This document shows positions 14,798 to 16,339 of a DNA stretch of 16,339 nucleotides, one piece after another. The DNA is taken from NCBI GenBank assembly GCA_018651445.1, contig JABIDZ010000034.1:1-16339 (forward strand). The letters run 5' to 3'. Position 1 is the first letter of the stretch. Each line of letters opens with the position of its first letter. The notes beneath the pieces are model-generated. The model ran no database searches. It saw nothing but the letters and a program-made list of their open reading frames with translations, and was not told the DNA's origin. Source of the DNA: Candidatus Iainarchaeum sp. (lineage in GTDB: Archaea; Iainarchaeota; Iainarchaeia; Iainarchaeales; JAAZKV01). The translations under genes were made by a program, and so were the position numbers.

Positions 14798-15553
14798 ATG
14801 GTGAGCGAAAAAACAGAAAAAGTTGAAGAAAAAGCAACTACTGCTAAATCTAAAACAGAAAAAAAGAGAATGTTATCAATTGATTTTACTGGAAAAGAAT
14901 TGTTGAATGGAGAAGTATTTGACACTACTATTGAAAATGTTGCAAAAGAACAAGATATTTTTAACGAAAAAAGAACTTATGGTGCAATGACTATTATTCC
15001 TGGCGAAAAAGATTTGCTTGACAAAGTTGAAAAAGAATTAATGACAATGAAAGAAGGCGAAGAAAAAACTGTGTCTATCGATGTAAAGAGTGGTTTTGGA
15101 GAACGACAAGTTGATTTAGTTAGAATTTTACCTGCAAAGGTTTTTGCAAAACAAAAAATTAATCCGATTCCAGGATTAGTTATAAATGTTGGAAATGCAC
15201 TTGGAAAAGTACAAAGTGTTTCAGGCGGACGTGTTCGAGTAGACTTTAATCATCCTTTGGCTGGTAGAGAACTTGAATATACTCTCAAAGTAGTAAAAGA
15301 AATTAAAACTAAGAAAGAAATTGCTGAAAAAATGTTTGAAAAGTATTATTCACAAGTTCCTGGTTCTATAAAAGAGATCAAAGAAGAAGTCTTATACATA
15401 ACACTTCCTTCTGATTCTCTTAAAGGACTTGAAAGAGTAAACAAAGCAGTAACCGATTTAGCAAAAGACATGGGCCTTGCAATTACTTTCAAAGAAGCTA
15501 TTAAAACCGAAAAGAAAGAAGCTCCAAAAATAATTGAAGAAAAGAAAGAGTAA
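14798..15553 (+). CDS. Long-type archaeal FKBP peptidyl-prolyl isomerase, SlyD-like (251 aa)
   Basis: This cytoplasmic chaperone speeds cis/trans isomerisation of proline bonds. After a Lys/Glu-rich tail (1-24), the FKBP domain begins at MLSIDFTGKELLNGEVFDTT (25-44), continues with MTIIPGEKDLLDKVEKELM (64-82), the 'MKEGEEKTVSID' turn, and SGFGER (98-103); the IF (insert-in-flap) chaperone domain occupies about 105-150, and FNHPLAGRELEYTLKVVKEI (150-169) is the hallmark strand closing the FKBP fold. A C-terminal domain of about 80 residues follows, as in long archaeal FKBPs, ending in another Lys/Glu-rich tail. There is no His-rich metal-binding tail. AAAGGTG (14786-14792) before the ATG is the Shine-Dalgarno. 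It diverges from the 357-residue gene. Confidence 0.93.
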   Translation: MVSEKTEKVEEKATTAKSKTEKKRMLSIDFTGKELLNGEVFDTTIENVAKEQDIFNEKRTYGAMTIIPGEKDLLDKVEKELMTMKEGEEKTVSIDVKSGFGERQVDLVRILPAKVFAKQKINPIPGLVINVGNALGKVQSVSGGRVRVDFNHPLAGRELEYTLKVVKEIKTKKEIAEKMFEKYYSQVPGSIKEIKEEVLYITLPSDSLKGLERVNKAVTDLAKDMGLAITFKEAIKTEKKEAPKIIEEKKE

Positions 15554-15590
15554 ATCATGTTTTCTCGTGGGCATTGACCTTGCACAATCC

Positions 15591-15598
15591 TTTTATAG
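15591..15598 (+). promoter_or_regulatory. Probable TATA box of the C39-like peptidase gene
   Basis: TTTTATAG lies 21-28 bases before the ATG at 15619, the distance expected for a leaderless mRNA. It decides the start: the longer frame opening with a TTG at 15574 would begin upstream of this promoter. Confidence 0.55.
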
Positions 15599-15618
15599 GT
15601 TCTAAATCAAATCTAATC

Positions 15619-16140
15619 ATGATACAAAAATATGCTCAAGCAACTAACCAAGCTTGTTTAGCGGTTTGTTTATTACAATTAACTAAAACAAAAATAACAA
15701 AGAAAAAAGAATGGGATGTATTAGAATATGCATTTAATTTTTCAAAAGATGATTTTGCTATTGGGCACTTTGACTATATTGCAAAAAAATATGACATAAA
15801 ACTTGATGATTATTGGGACAACAAAAACTATTGTGACTATCTAAGAAAAATGAAGATTTCAAAAAAGATAAATATTCTTCACAAAAAGATCGATTTGAAT
15901 ATCGTTAATAAACTAATAAAAAAATCTCCAATAATACTGCAAATTGATTCATATGCTTTTTGGAAAATAACACATTGTTCTCATTTTGTTATTATACTTG
16001 AAAAAAATAAAAATGGGTATAAAATATACGATCCTTGGTTTGGAAAAACTTTTCAAAAAAGTACAAAAGAAGTATCAAAAGGGATTATTAGTCTAAGAAA
16101 CTTATTGAAATTTTATCCACAAATAATTCAAAGAGTTTAA
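15619..16140 (+). CDS. Single-domain C39/papain-like cysteine peptidase (173 aa)
   Basis: The start is ATG at 15619 (MIQKYAQATNQACLAVCLLQ). Q7 and C13 are six residues apart, the same spacing as the oxyanion Gln and catalytic Cys of papain-like enzymes. The His/Asp half is SHFVIILEKNKNGYKIYDPW, with H122 and D138, followed by FGK; 'HFV..L....G..I.DP..G' is the typical C39 ending. All expected catalytic residues are therefore visible. The middle (about 25-105) is helical and Lys-rich. There is no signal peptide or membrane helix, no ABC transporter portion and no double-glycine leader peptide nearby, so it is not an ordinary bacteriocin exporter. It may cleave a cytoplasmic peptide or be an inactive relative. 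It follows the FKBP gene by 65 bases. Confidence 0.72.
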   Translation: MIQKYAQATNQACLAVCLLQLTKTKITKKKEWDVLEYAFNFSKDDFAIGHFDYIAKKYDIKLDDYWDNKNYCDYLRKMKISKKINILHKKIDLNIVNKLIKKSPIILQIDSYAFWKITHCSHFVIILEKNKNGYKIYDPWFGKTFQKSTKEVSKGIISLRNLLKFYPQIIQRV

Positions 16141-16144
16141 TTTG

Positions 16145-16339
16145 CTAAACTGGTAGCATTTCTTTTATTCTATCATCAAATAGTCCAATAAGATCATTTA
16201 ACGCAGTACTTAAAATTGATCGCGCTAATACTGGTGTTAACTTTCCTCCGCCACCCAATGCTTTTCTTGTACGACTTAGTTCTGCTTCGATCATTTTGTC
16301 TATAGGCAATCCTAAAGCAAAATACATATGTCCTTTTCC
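16145..16339 (-). CDS. Gene at right window edge, 3' part or short gene of unknown function
   Basis: The minus-strand frame is open from the window edge to a TAG at 16145-16147. An ATG at 16327 (MYFALGLPIDKMIEAELSRT) gives 60 residues, and AAAAGGA just upstream could act as a Shine-Dalgarno; equally, the frame continues to the edge as GKGH before that Met, so the protein may be longer. The visible part is helical, with a glycine run (ALGGGGKL) in the middle and no Cys. I do not recognise a family. It is convergent with the peptidase gene, with four bases between the stops. Confidence 0.5.
   Translation of the reverse strand, partial: GKGHMYFALGLPIDKMIEAELSRTRKALGGGGKLTPVLARSILSTALNDLIGLFDDRIKEMLPV

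Noticed and set aside
15574..15618. TTG-initiated extension of the C39-like gene
   Set aside because: The TATA box at 15591-15598 lies inside it, and the extra 15 residues precede the catalytic Gln/Cys segment without adding any recognisable element.
1..16339. CRISPR arrays, insertion-sequence ends, rRNA or tRNA genes
   Set aside because: No regularly spaced repeats, transposase motifs or conserved RNA-gene segments were seen; the only mobile element supported is the intein.

Overview
The window reads as chromosomal DNA of an AT-rich archaeon, most likely of the DPANN radiation. The archaeal markers are a Hel308 repair helicase carrying an intein, an archaeal NAC protein with a C-terminal UBA domain, a long SlyD-like FKBP prolyl isomerase with a lysine/glutamate-rich tail, and TATA boxes centred about 26 bases upstream of several start codons (probable leaderless transcripts). 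The very large, cysteine-poor, sequon-rich surface proteins fit the same picture. The lineage is an inference from style of genes, not from a marker rRNA; no rRNA, tRNA or CRISPR array was seen.

Layout. Positions 1-6989 (minus strand) hold three cell-surface genes in series: a 1640-residue membrane-anchored giant with repeated beta-sandwich modules, a 554-residue secreted protein with a Cys-rich stalk and C-terminal anchor, and a third secreted protein cut by the window edge, joined to the second by an ATGA stop/start overlap. Upstream on the same strand are hel308 (7048-10521, with a 468-residue LAGLIDADG intein inside helicase motif VI), then a sugar-phosphate-type nucleotidyltransferase (10584-11390). 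From 11441 to about 12040 lies a compact minus-strand unit of three tiny genes (71, 40 and 25 codons), each with a strong Shine-Dalgarno sequence, led by a good TATA box and by a long hairpin that would sit at the 5' end of the transcript. The 25- and 40-residue genes are easy to miss by size cut-offs.

Positions 12061-16339 are housekeeping-like: an unknown basic 214-residue protein (minus) diverging from nac (plus), a small possibly GNAT-like protein (plus), a membrane-anchored exported protein (minus) diverging from the FKBP gene (plus), a single-domain C39/papain-like cysteine peptidase (plus), and a minus-strand gene running off the right edge.

How they fit together: nac and the FKBP isomerase both act on newly made proteins; the surface genes form a probable envelope operon; hel308 serves replication-fork repair. 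The least explained parts are the tiny-gene operon with its structured leader, a 13-base GC-rich element shared by the hel308 and tiny-operon promoters at almost the same distance from TATA, and a helix-turn-helix-like insert in the intein.
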